In this document: positions 40,786 through 50,256 of the stretch, in pieces
How the letters are laid out: the number at the start of each line of letters is the position of its first letter
Numbering within the stretch: the stretch's first letter is position 1
Assembly: GCA_003956705.1 (NCBI GenBank)
Contig: QZCP01000127.1
Coordinates: 1 to 64,000, forward strand
Direction: 5' to 3'
DNA length: 64,000 bases
DNA from: Brevipalpus yothersi
Lineage: Eukaryota > Arthropoda > Arachnida > Trombidiformes > Tenuipalpidae
Program-made: the position numbers and the translations under genes
The notes under the pieces: generated by a model
Told to the model about the DNA's origin: nothing
Database searches by the model: none
What the model saw: only the letters and a program-made list of their open reading frames with translations

Positions 40786-40931
40786 TATCATGAATATGAA
40801 TCCCAAGATGGCAGCACGCTGAGGACCCCCTCTTTCACGGAGCAAAATCTTTATGGGTTTTATAGTGTTAGAGAGCCTTTTCCCAGACTAAGTGTGGGCT
40901 TCTCTCGCACTGAGCCCAGTGAAGAAAAGAG

Positions 40932-41002
40932 AGATGAGTGAGAGATGCTGCATACTTTTCTCATCTCTCACTCATCTTAAAGAGATGAGTGAAAACTCAT
41001 CT
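40932..41002. repeat. Pair of hairpins sharing the AGATGAGTGA unit
   Basis: AGATGAGTGAGAGATG (40932-40947) has a perfect 16-base inverted copy at 40962-40977 with a 14-base loop. It is followed by AGATGAGT-GAAA-ACTCATCT, an 8-bp stem with a GAAA tetraloop. They lie just 3' of the VPS15-like fragment. Confidence 0.7.
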
Positions 41003-41062
41003 TTTTTCTCTTTCTTTTCTTCCCCTCTCTCTTTCTTTTCTCTTTCTTTTTCTCTTTCTTTT

Positions 41063-41824
41063 TCACTCTGTTTTTCCCCTCTGCTTTCTCTCTCTCTCTC
41101 TTTCTCTAAATAAGAACTTATCAAGATCTTGAATGATAATCTGAGGTTTCTCTTTGATAAAAAAATTCATATACATATATATACATAAACAAACATTCAT
41201 AATAATGTTAGCATATAAATTTGTGATCGTTGGTGACTTGATTGGCACTGGTTTGGATCGATCCATGGAGGCTCGAAGTGAATCACCTCCATCAGCTTGA
41301 TTGAGGGGTGCATTTAGATAGTTTGAAGGCGAATCTTGTTGAGAACTATTTTCATTTATGAATCTTTCTGGTGCATTATTACAAATGCGACGTCTTGATG
41401 TATCAAAAAAGTAAGAAAAGTCTGCAGGATTGTCCTGTTGAGAATAATAAAAAGAGAAGATAAATTAGATACACTTCTTACTGAATATGCTGATGAAGTA
41501 TTTGAATCTGACTTGAAAACAGATGAAAAGATGATATCAGCAAAGTGATAATGGTGATCATCATACTTACTTCAGGTAATAAGACTGGTTTGTATGTGAC
41601 AAAATCAGTGATCAATACCCAAAGATAGCTAGTGATTAGAATATTTTCCAATTTAATATCACCATGACATATATTTTTTGCATGAAGTGATTCACAACAC
41701 TTTAATAGTTGAAAAGCGATCCATTTTTTCTCAAATGGTGTCAAAAAAGGTCTTGTAGACAGTCTATCATACAGATTGTATTTGACATACTGTCTCAGCA
41801 GAACAGCCGTAACTGGAAGAGGAG

Positions 41825-41866
<42 letters not shown>

Positions 41867-41965
41867 ATTAATAAATAATAATGACACTAATTAAACAATA
41901 ATTAAAAAAGAATTGAAAAAACAAACCTTCGATCAACACCACGTTTTTTTGTCCATGATGCTGAT
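41063..41965 (-). pseudogene. Truncated VPS15 (PIK3R4) kinase-domain copy
   Basis: Minus-strand exons about 41927-41965, 41571-41812 and 41434 downward encode part of the VPS15 pseudokinase domain. Landmarks are LRQYVKYNLYDRLSTRPFL, EKKWIAFQLL, CHGDIKLENILIT (VPS15-type HGDIK catalytic loop), LITDFVTYKPVLLPE (VPS15 has DFA in place of DFG) and, across an intact intron, DNPADFSYFFDTSRRR and NNAPERF. The usual TCYIAPERF is altered to ICNNAPERF. After SLRASMD the frame runs into unrelated residues and a GA-microsatellite-encoded RERERER end, so the rest of the kinase, the HEAT repeats and WD40 repeats are missing. The N-lobe is also missing: an in-frame stop lies just before the first recognisable exon. 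Retained introns argue against a retrocopy and suggest a partial genomic duplication. It could still be transcribed. VPS15 is the regulatory subunit of the class III PI3-kinase VPS34. Confidence 0.8.
41829..41863 (+). repeat. (GA)n tract at a VPS15-copy intron end
   Basis: On the gene's (minus) strand this reads CT repeats ending 16 bases before the exon acceptor at 41812, again acting as a pyrimidine tract. Confidence 0.95.
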
Positions 41966-41994
41966 CAAAACATCAACACATGTGTTACATTGAC

Positions 41995-42077
41995 GGTTGC
42001 TATGGTAACACTCGATAGATGGCGTGCAAGTTCTTGGCAAGATCTTGCGCCATCTATCGAGTGTTTCTATAGCAACC
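41995..42077. promoter_or_regulatory. Long hairpin with two X-box-like sites and two AGATGGCG cores
   Basis: Two 30-base arms (41995-42024 and 42048-42077) are inverted copies with 28 of 30 matches around a short loop that itself pairs partly (CAAG...CTTG). Each arm end holds an RFX X-box-like sequence: GTTGCTATGGTAAC at 41996 and GTTTCTATAGCAAC at 42062. Each arm also has CGATAGATGGCG, similar to the CTCF core (AGATGGCG). It sits between the truncated VPS15 copy (minus) and the leader of the Ig gene (plus). It may be a regulatory element or a small inverted-repeat mobile element; binding is inference. Confidence 0.5.
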
Positions 42078-42274
42078 AACATTTCGATCAGTTCCCACTC
42101 ATCCTAATTTTCCCCTTTCAGTCTCTCCTCCCCCTCTAAACTCACTCCCTCGATTCCCTTTTTTCCACTTCTTCTCTACTCATCCTTCCCCCTTCCTTAG
42201 TGTTTTATCATCTCTCCGCCAGTCGATTTGTCAGATAGGTGTATACTCATCTGTTGTGTGTTCCGTGATTCGAA

Positions 42275-42300
42275 AGAAAGAGACAGATCTGTCTCTTTCT
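42275..42300. repeat. 26-base perfect palindrome
   Basis: A perfect palindrome centred on AGATCT (42287/42288) with arms AGAAAGAGACAGA. It lies in the presumed leader region of the downstream Ig gene, about 550 bases before its start codon. Followed within 60 bases by further AGAAAGAG/CTCTTTCT segments that could pair with it. Confidence 0.75.
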
Positions 42301-42580
42301 GAAGCCGAAAAGCCGAAAAAAGAAGAGTGCTCACTCTCTTTCTTTTTCGGAGAAAGAGGCCGTCTTTTAAGTTGCTTTAGTCGCAGCGGATTTCAGAGGA
42401 ACTAACTAAATCCAGCCAGAGGGCATTACTAGTAAGAAAGAGTAGGAAAGACCCGAATGTTTCGCCCTCAAATTAGTAATTAACTAGATCAGCTGCGTCT
42501 TTTAATTTAGGACGCCTACTCTTGATTTAAGCGCCGCTTAGTAAGTCGTTTAAGATACTCAAGCTTTCAGCATTGACATT

Positions 42581-42776
42581 GTGAGTGAGCCCTCTTCTTC
42601 TTACTCTTTGATTTTGTTCCCAAATTGTGTGAGACTGAGCATTCTGCATTCTGCAGCCAGTTGCAGTTCTAACAAGAATTGTAAGAAATAAAATTTTCAT
42701 GATGCCACAATTTTAAGCGACCAATAATGTGAATTATTTATTTAATTAATTGTGGTCAATAACTTTTTTGTTTCAG
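42581..42776 (+). other. Probable leader intron of the Ig-superfamily gene
   Basis: A GTGAGT donor at 42581 and a TTTTTTGTTTCAG acceptor ending 42776 define a likely 196-base intron in the 5' untranslated region, placing the start codon 50 bases into the next exon. The frame upstream of the Met is open to the acceptor, so coding could begin earlier. Confidence 0.5.
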
Positions 42777-42826
42777 TTACCATCAAGCGGGCCGAGTGTT
42801 TGGTATATAAGTGGGAGAAAGTATCC

Positions 42827-44950
42827 ATGTTTCTGTTTATTCCATCGAGCTTGGTCATCTCAATAGTATCATCATGGGTAGTCCTTTTGTTGTTGGCAGT
42901 TGATTTGGTGAACTCTTCTAGATCATCATCATTATCACCACTTGGCAAACGTGAGCCTCGCTTCTCATTTAGCCGTCAACCGGTTTTTGGGCTTCCTCTT
43001 ATTGAAGGTATGACAGTGTTACTTAAATGTGATATTGATGCCGATCCGCCCAGTGAAGCCAAATGGGTTCGAGATACCATCGATACCAATGGTCTTCCTC
43101 ACACAACACCCATCACTACTGGCCCGAGAGGGCAACTTGTCTTCACATCTATAACAATGTCCGATTCGGGATGGTATCGGTGTACCACTGATAATGAATC
43201 AGGTCATTTTTCATCCTTGGGTTACTTTCTATCTGTACAGAGTAAGTATTCATTTTGGCCATCAAATAATAATCATTATATGCATGTACCAATAGGAGCG
43301 AGGAATGTGTTTATGTAGGCATTGGTGTATGAGTGTGTGTGTGTGTGAGTGTGCAATAGAGCCTGTGCTTGTGGAATGCCATTTCTTTTTCCATCTCATC
43401 AACATGGAAAGTGAGGATGAAGCAAAAAATGGACATCACTGGTCAATGTGGTGGTGGTAATTGAAAGATATGGAATTTGGTGGAACAAGCTCTCTATAAC
43501 TATACTTCATTCTCTTGAGTAGAAGATGAAATCAAAGTCCATACGATCAGTTTCAGTTGCTATCCTCGAAATATCATTCTGATTCAAATCAGCCAACTGT
43601 CCTGCTGAGAGACTTGATTTCAGATCTGTACCGAGAGACTGGGACAACATTTTCAGTGGAGCAGCATGATAAAAAAGTTGTAGGAAGAACCGACAAAGAC
43701 CAGTAATGCATTTTCACGTCAAATACCAACCATTTGAGGCCATGACAGTGGGGAAGAGGGGGAAGAGAGGGCCAACTTTTGGTCTTATCCTACAAGGGTC
43801 GAATATATATTTATAAATTTTCCTACTTTTCTCCACATTCCACGCTCTCTTGGCTTCCCACACATACTCACATAATTTTGAGAATGTAACATTTATCATT
43901 CCACTTTCAAAATGATCATCCAAAGTTACAGTAGATACAGAGTGAGAAAAAAGTTTCCTTGTCACTTTTGAACTGCTGCTGATGATTTACCTCGAGTTCG
44001 ATTGACTGATTATTTTTGATTGAAGCCAGAAGTCATCTCCTCTGTCCGTTGATAAGTTCTGACAGTTCTATGTACCGAGCTTTTCTCGAATGACTGTCAC
44101 TTTCCTCTTGCTTAATGGTAGTAAACATGTCACTTGCTCATTTCTTCTATTCATTATACATATCTTTCCTCTCATTGCCTCACTTATTCAACTTCTCTCT
44201 CTCCCTCTCTTTTCTTCCTCTCATTTTCTCTCTCTTCATCCGCATCCTTTTCTCTCCCTCCTTCCCGTCCTCATCCTTTATTTGCATACACTCATCATTG
44301 TGAACATCTCCATTGGATTTGGCTTGCCCTTTCGCTGTTTGATTGTTCCACAATCACCTCCTTTTATCTTGGCTACTGATAAACTGCATCATAACGTTCT
44401 TCATTTTCTTTCTCGCTTACTTTTTCTCTTTGTGTCCATCACTATCGTTCCCATTCCACCGCTTTGGAAAAACAAATCGATTTTGAATTAGATGCATCCA
44501 TCGCTTCAATGGAAAAGGCCTTCAAATCGCCTATTCTTCCTCCACTGTCCCTTGATAATATCGTGAATCGGGGTGCACACAATGTTCACTCGAATCATCG
44601 TCAAGTATCTAGTACCCAAAGTGGCTATCCAATGATCAATCCAGGCTCAGATAATCAGCCTTATCCTTCCGAATTGGATCCCAATAGACGAAAAGATGAC
44701 CCTAGTCCAAGTGAATGCAATAATAACTTTGATGGTCGACCTATCATCATCGCCTACAATCGAACCATCATTGCTATTGTTGGTAAACCGATAACTTTTT
44801 ATGCCCAATTTTGCTGCGAACCTAAACCGAACAAAGTATTCTGGATCCATCGGCATCTCTGTATGGTTCCAGGACGAACCATCGGACCCTATGCAAGCGA
44901 CAACTTATCAATGGTAAACACTCATTTCCTTTCCTCCCTCGAGTATATTC

Positions 44951-45000
<50 letters not shown>

Positions 45001-45375
45001 GCTGGACTGAAACTCTGAGGGCTAGCTTACTCTATTCCATACACACGAGCATTCGACCATTCCTAAGATTGAGTTGTTCAGTGAAGCTCGGCTATATAGT
45101 GTGATCACTTGTAGCCAATTTATCATTAAGGCTTTTGGTTGTATGTACCCAATAGTTTGATTAGATATATGGAGGAAGAGAATCATCTCTCTCTCTCTCT
45201 CTCTCATCATGCGAATACCGTATGACATGAAGTGTTTACACTCAATCCATTTATTTTGATGCAATGTTTATTTTTGAAAGATTTAAAGTTTTCAAGATTT
45301 TGTCACTCCGCAAACTATTTTGAACTCTCAAACCCTCGTTTTTATCATAGGATCTAAAGTTTTCCTTCAAGTATG

Positions 45376-45440
<65 letters not shown>

Positions 45441-46700
45441 GTATGGAGCTAGCAATTCAACTGAGGATTGAACCCCTTTTCTAAATCTTATGGAGTTTGT
45501 TTCAAGGATAATCCAATGAAGTCACCCCTTTGAAAATTCAGTTTCAGGGAAACAGCTGACCAGTAATTCTTTCCTGGCAACACAGTTGAGTTTAACAAGG
45601 GAACAACATTCGTTATACCTGCTCTATTTTTTCACATCTTCATTACAAGATACTTTTCCTGTTATTTTTATATTACATATTACATGTATATGATAGTTCA
45701 TTCAACTGCAGCGTACACCGAAAGATTTATTTTTTGCGATTTTTAGGCCCAACAAAGGCTCTAATCCAATATCTATTAAGTATTTTGTTAGTTTTTTGTT
45801 ACAGAGAATCGAAATTTGAAAGAGGGATTCAATTTAGAACAAATGTTGCATTCGAGAACTTGGTGATTATTCTGCCCAATTAGTGCGATATCTTAATAAA
45901 CTGAAATTAATGATTGAGCAACGACTGACGGAAATATTTTTGAGATTTGAAATAACACGTCTGTATGAGTATGAGAAAGATAGATAGAAATAGAAGATAT
46001 ATATTCCAAAGGTTAGGTAAAATGGTAGAAAGTACTCTAATCAAAGGTTGATTGTCGATCGAAGAGCGAAAGTAAAGTTGGCACAGTTACACTCTACTGT
46101 ATAGAGGCTAAAGCAAGTGTTTCAATGAGTAACATATCAGTGAGTACACGAATAGTCATCATGAACAAGCAATACTCTCAGATCTGTACCGTTTTCCTCG
46201 TTGCAACCAAATACTTTTCTGTTTTCATCTAGTGTACAAGTGCTTAAGAGGACACGACAATCGACAAAACAAGACTAATCGAGTACTGAATTGTTCTCAA
46301 CTAGTTCCATCTCTCTCTAGAGTTATATAATACGTTAATTCTGTGTGATTCTTTCGCCTGCTAGAATGAATATTTTTTGATTAACTGTGATCATTTCTAC
46401 CTTCAACTCAGCAGCCTGAATGTCCTCTTTGATGAACGACCAAACTCCATTCTCCATTGAAGAGAATGAAGATCATCAACACTGTGTTACCTGTATAAAG
46501 ACTAACAGATGAAATCATTAGAGACCTAGTGAATGTCCAATAGTGGACTGTAGTCAAGGCTGAGGGTTAGAGTTTCACTGCTACAAACAGACACACCATC
46601 GACTTATATTTTCAAATGAAAGGGTCATCTGCTCTCCCTCTCTATCGGCTCCCCGGTGTATGCAATTGCCGTTCCCGAGCTTTGGGATTGATTGGCATTT

Positions 46701-46736
<36 letters not shown>

Positions 46737-47176
46737 TCTTTACTTTTCGCAACATCTTGTCAGCATTCCTATGTTTCTTTCAATTCTTGTTTACTCCAGT
46801 AAGACTTACACTATATACTGATTATTTAATTCTTCAATCTAGGCTGGAAACTCTCGTAACTGTTACCAATCAACTTTTAGCATCGACACTACCAAACCAG
46901 ATGATGAAGGAGAAGTTACATTCATTGTTGGCAATTCTAAAGGGCTAACTGATATTGCTCTTTCATTGAATGTCACTCGAGCTGGCTTCTCCATCTCCGG
47001 AGGTGAGTCCCTTTGATCCCATGAATTTCAATCGGATGTGGCCATTGACGTATTTTCTCCAACCTTTTTTGACATCCCTTCTTCTTACCTCTCTTTCAGA
47101 TGATCATTTGGATTCAAGCAACATATTACTTGTTACCTTTATGACCCTACTTATTAGAGCATTCTTCGGATCATGA
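42827..47176 (+). CDS. Ig-superfamily membrane-anchored cell-surface protein
   Basis: Exons 42827-43241, 44492-44913, 46843-47002 and 47100-47176 join in frame (phases 1, 0, 1) to 357 residues. The start Met is followed by a hydrophobic signal (SWVVLLLLAVDLV). Ig1 spans about residues 55-138, with Cys in LLKCDID, Trp in AKWVRD and Cys in DSGWYRCTTD. After a polar linker, a second Ig-like domain begins about IIIAYNRTIIAIVGKPITFYAQ, with VFWIH as the C strand. It continues in exon 3 through NCYQSTFSI and PDDEGEVTFIVGNSKG. The normal F-strand Cys (Y-x-C) is replaced by F-I-V, so disulphides must be rearranged. The last exon encodes 25 residues ending in a hydrophobic stretch at the stop, like a GPI signal or minimal membrane anchor. 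A leader exon may end at 42580 (GTGAGT), with its acceptor at 42776. The exon 2 acceptor (44491) has a weak pyrimidine tract. The subfamily is not identified. Confidence 0.78.
44953..44997 (+). repeat. (CT)n microsatellite in Ig-gene intron 2
   Basis: About 22 units, 40 bases after the donor at 44914; a small CT run follows at 45186-45205. Confidence 0.97.
45379..45436 (+). repeat. (CT)n microsatellite in Ig-gene intron 2
   Basis: About 28 units; another run at 46706-46733 lies 110 bases before exon 3 of the same gene. Confidence 0.97.
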
Positions 47177-48499
47177 AGTATGGTAGCTCAGAAAATTATG
47201 AGCTAATTGGTTTAAACCAGTGGTTGTGGCTTCCCTTGACCTGGCTCTAGTCGCTTCTTGGTTGAACGAGGAATGAATCATTGCAAGCCATGCACAGAGC
47301 TTCACTCTCATCAAGGTGGTTCATTAATGCAGTATTCAAAAATGATCTCTAATCTCTTCTACACTTTTCTCCAAAAAGTCCTAGACTTATAGATGAAGCC
47401 ATTCATGAGTGTCAGACTGTCGCTCTGTGGAGAATGTAGAATTCTTCTGGATTCTCAAGAAATCGATGACTGATTTCGTACACTGAGATACCCTAAGGAT
47501 TGAATGATTGAGATCGAATTGTTCAGTCAAAATGAATCAACTGATCTTCACGAAATGCTGAAAATCAGCCACTTGATGACCTTGTCAGGTAGAAAAGATT
47601 GTCATCAAATCCGCCATATTCCCGAATTATTCCAACTTATCGATACAAATGTATTTAGAGTTTAGAGCCTTGATGTTTTGCATCTTCTCGATGTATCGAA
47701 TGCTGGATTTTCTCAATTGGCAACGAAAAAAAATCCGCCATGCTCATATGGATAATATGAGCAAAAAGAATATCAGAAAGCAATTGTTTTTTATCTGAAA
47801 AAAGTGAGTAGGAAATAATTTATTATAGGACACAAGATACTCCACTTCTTTTCTGTTTTTGTACTGGTTCACGATACACTTTCAAATTGAGTATTTTAAT
47901 AAATTTGTTATTTTTCTTAGATATTCACAGAGTTATCATTTTTTCCACCGATTATCTACTTGAATTTAATAGATAGGGTTCAATTGATAGATTTTAGGAT
48001 AAATTCCACTCAAATGGTATGATAATACTTTTGATTATCCTGATTCAAACTATGCTTGATTCTGGCAAGAGATACATGTATGGCTCAAAAGCCAGCATTC
48101 TAGAGTTGGATAAATCTATTTCTGCCATGTTCGGTCAGCTATTGAAGATTACCAAAAAAACGCGATAGTTGTACATAACAATAGTAATTTAATGGTCATT
48201 TCTTCGGTTTTTGCTCATGAAAGATATTTCTGTTCATTTTCAGCCACTTTCACTCCTGAATAGCGTAAATTCAGAGCTATTCGACCTTATCAAGTTTCGC
48301 CACGACCATAACAAAATTTGAGAAGCAATAGCTGAAATAGATTGAAAGCTCAAATTGCTGAATATACTTTTTCAGGTAAAATATCTACAACAAAAAATTA
48401 AATATTCATCTAGTTTTTTATAAGCTCTGGATTATTGGAAAATATTATTTCTTTCAATTTGAGACTGAACTAATCAAACGGCAGATCTAAGTGTCTCAC
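47177..48499. other. Intergenic, no gene seen
   Basis: AT-rich DNA with no convincing open frame, RNA gene or repeat between the Ig gene and the small secreted ORF. Confidence 0.6.
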
Positions 48500-48742
48500 A
48501 TGATGGTTAAGAAGCTCATTCTTCTCATTCTCATTGTGACATGCTTGATTAGAGATTCCATGATTTATGGTGAAAAAATGATGACCGAGAAACCATTCTG
48601 TATAGCTGACTGTGTATCAACAACAAAACATCCCAAGCGTTTGAAAAAAGAGGTCCTCTCAAGAAATCGAAGAAAAACTAAAACATCAACACCTGAAACT
48701 CTACTCTTGGAAAGGTTCGAAAAAATGATAAATGACCAATGA
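48500..48742 (+). CDS. Possible small secreted peptide precursor
   Basis: An 80-residue ORF starts with MMVKKLILLILIVTCLI, a good signal peptide with a basic n-region and a hydrophobic core. An in-frame TAA nine bases upstream fixes the start region. The predicted mature part is short and basic, with two Cys (PFCIADC) and dibasic pairs (KK, RR) that could be processing sites. No homologue is recognised and no splice signals are needed. A chance ORF cannot be excluded, but a clean signal peptide right after a stop, followed by a hydrophilic body and a natural stop, is uncommon by chance. It lies between two plus-strand genes, 1.3 kb after the Ig gene. Confidence 0.4.
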   Translation: MMVKKLILLILIVTCLIRDSMIYGEKMMTEKPFCIADCVSTTKHPKRLKKEVLSRNRRKTKTSTPETLLLERFEKMINDQ

Positions 48743-49284
48743 TATTCAAAAGACCCTTAATCCTATGAATCTCGAAAAATTCTGGATGGTCAATTTCCTG
48801 ATTGATAATCATGAATTCCAACACTTGTAGAACTCAAAATGTTAAGAATATTTGTGATCTATTATCCTGCTCAATAATTGTAGATGTTTTGGAGCTGCAG
48901 AACTTGTAGAAGATAAGATTAAATAGTAAATTCAAAATTCCCTTCTTTCCCATCGATATCAGTTCGACTAGCTTGAAAATGCCTTTCAGCAATTCCACGA
49001 GCCTTGCCAATTGACTTGTTGCTAGCAACCGTTAAGCGTACCGTCGGGACCACAACAAATCGGTTTCTATTGTGGTAAATTCTCTCCTCTCATTTCTAAG
49101 TGAAGTATTGAATTTATTCCTATAATTATACTGCCCAGTGATTTTTATTCATTTATTTATTTGTGTCCAAAATGATGAAATTAATTGATGATGAAAATAA
49201 GAATGAACTCTCAAGCCTTGAAGAAGTGTCGGTGTTTCCAAATAGTTTGATCATCACAATTGATTTGATATAGTATTGAAACAT

Positions 49285-50256
49285 ATGAATAGAAGTAATA
49301 AGCCATGGTATTGTCGAAAAGGAAGAGGTCATCGTGAACTAACTGAGAGACTCATTGCTGCTCGAAGAGAGAGAGAGGCCCGTCAAAGTGAAGCATATAA
49401 GAAAAATGCTCGATTTTTTGATGATTGGGATCGTCAAACTCAATGGCTTTCCCCACTTTCTGGGAAGCGAAGTGTTCCAAGGAAAGTTGGTTCTGGTGTT
49501 CCCTATGATTTGGATTTTGATCCATCCTACAAGAAAAAAGTCGTCCCCGTGAAAAAAGAGAAGCTTGGAAATGTCAGTAAAGAGGTGACCGAAATATATC
49601 AAGAATTTCTAGAGCTAAATCGTCGAAGTCGAGCTTTACGCCACGATGAAATCGAAATTTCATATCAATTAGAGAATTTAATGGTTCTCCAAAAAAATAT
49701 TATGGATAAACGAGAAAATTGGGTTATTAGGGACAATAAATTGTATTACAACCGTTTCGCTAAGGATAGATTACGATCAAAAATTTTTCTAGTAAGAGAG
49801 CAATTGAATTTTTACCGTGTAGTCATCGAGTGTCTTGTGAAATCTTCGATGATGAATGATCTCCATAAGGATGAAGGAGATCAAATGAATTCTCTTATTG
49901 AGAGCTCTCTAGAAATAATCGATACCTATGTACACTCAAATGACCATCGGAATTCTGAGACAATACTTTTGTACAATGAAGAAGCTGAAAAAATTTGGCT
50001 GAACTATCAAATTCTGTATGAAAATGGAGAAAAGGGTTGCTCTCGAGTTGTCGACTCTGTTATTGGAGCCTTTTTTCATGTTCTTAAGTGTAAACTTGAA
50101 GAAAATCTCAAAAATCAAGAAAATATACTGATGGACGAAAGTCGAATCCTAAAAAAGATGTCATCTTTGGTAAAGCACTACGAACAAGATGAAAAACTTC
50201 GTTCATTACTCGATCTCGAAATCAATGAGTTGATCAAATCAGATGATAAGTTCTAG
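49285..50256 (+). CDS. Unidentified highly charged helical protein
   Basis: A single open exon encodes 323 residues from the ATG at 49285; there is one possible in-frame non-ATG extension of three codons. The protein is rich in Lys, Arg and Glu. The N-terminal third is basic and probably extended (CRKGRGHRELTERLIAARRE, FFDDWDRQTQWLSP, GSGVPYDLDFDPSYKKK). The remainder looks helical and coiled-coil-like (EIYQEFLELNRRSRALRHDEIEIS..., NSLIESSLEIIDTYV, SSLVKHYEQDEKLRSLLDLEINELI). No signal peptide or membrane segment is visible. An upstream 33-codon ORF (49172-49273) ends in TAG and could be a uORF, or part of a leader exon if TAG at 49271 is a 3' splice site. I do not recognise the family. Long uninterrupted frame and gene-like codon composition support a real gene. 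Confidence 0.75.
   Translation: MNRSNKPWYCRKGRGHRELTERLIAARREREARQSEAYKKNARFFDDWDRQTQWLSPLSGKRSVPRKVGSGVPYDLDFDPSYKKKVVPVKKEKLGNVSKEVTEIYQEFLELNRRSRALRHDEIEISYQLENLMVLQKNIMDKRENWVIRDNKLYYNRFAKDRLRSKIFLVREQLNFYRVVIECLVKSSMMNDLHKDEGDQMNSLIESSLEIIDTYVHSNDHRNSETILLYNEEAEKIWLNYQILYENGEKGCSRVVDSVIGAFFHVLKCKLEENLKNQENILMDESRILKKMSSLVKHYEQDEKLRSLLDLEINELIKSDDKF

Noticed and set aside
44090..44463. Leu/Ser-rich plus-strand ORF before exon 2 of the Ig gene
   Set aside because: Composition reflects a T/C-rich intron; it has no domain and lies between a good donor and the next coding exon.
49245..49273. 29-base intron joining the 49172 ORF to the 49285 gene
   Set aside because: Phase would fit, but the donor is poor and the length far below the other introns here (60 bases or more).
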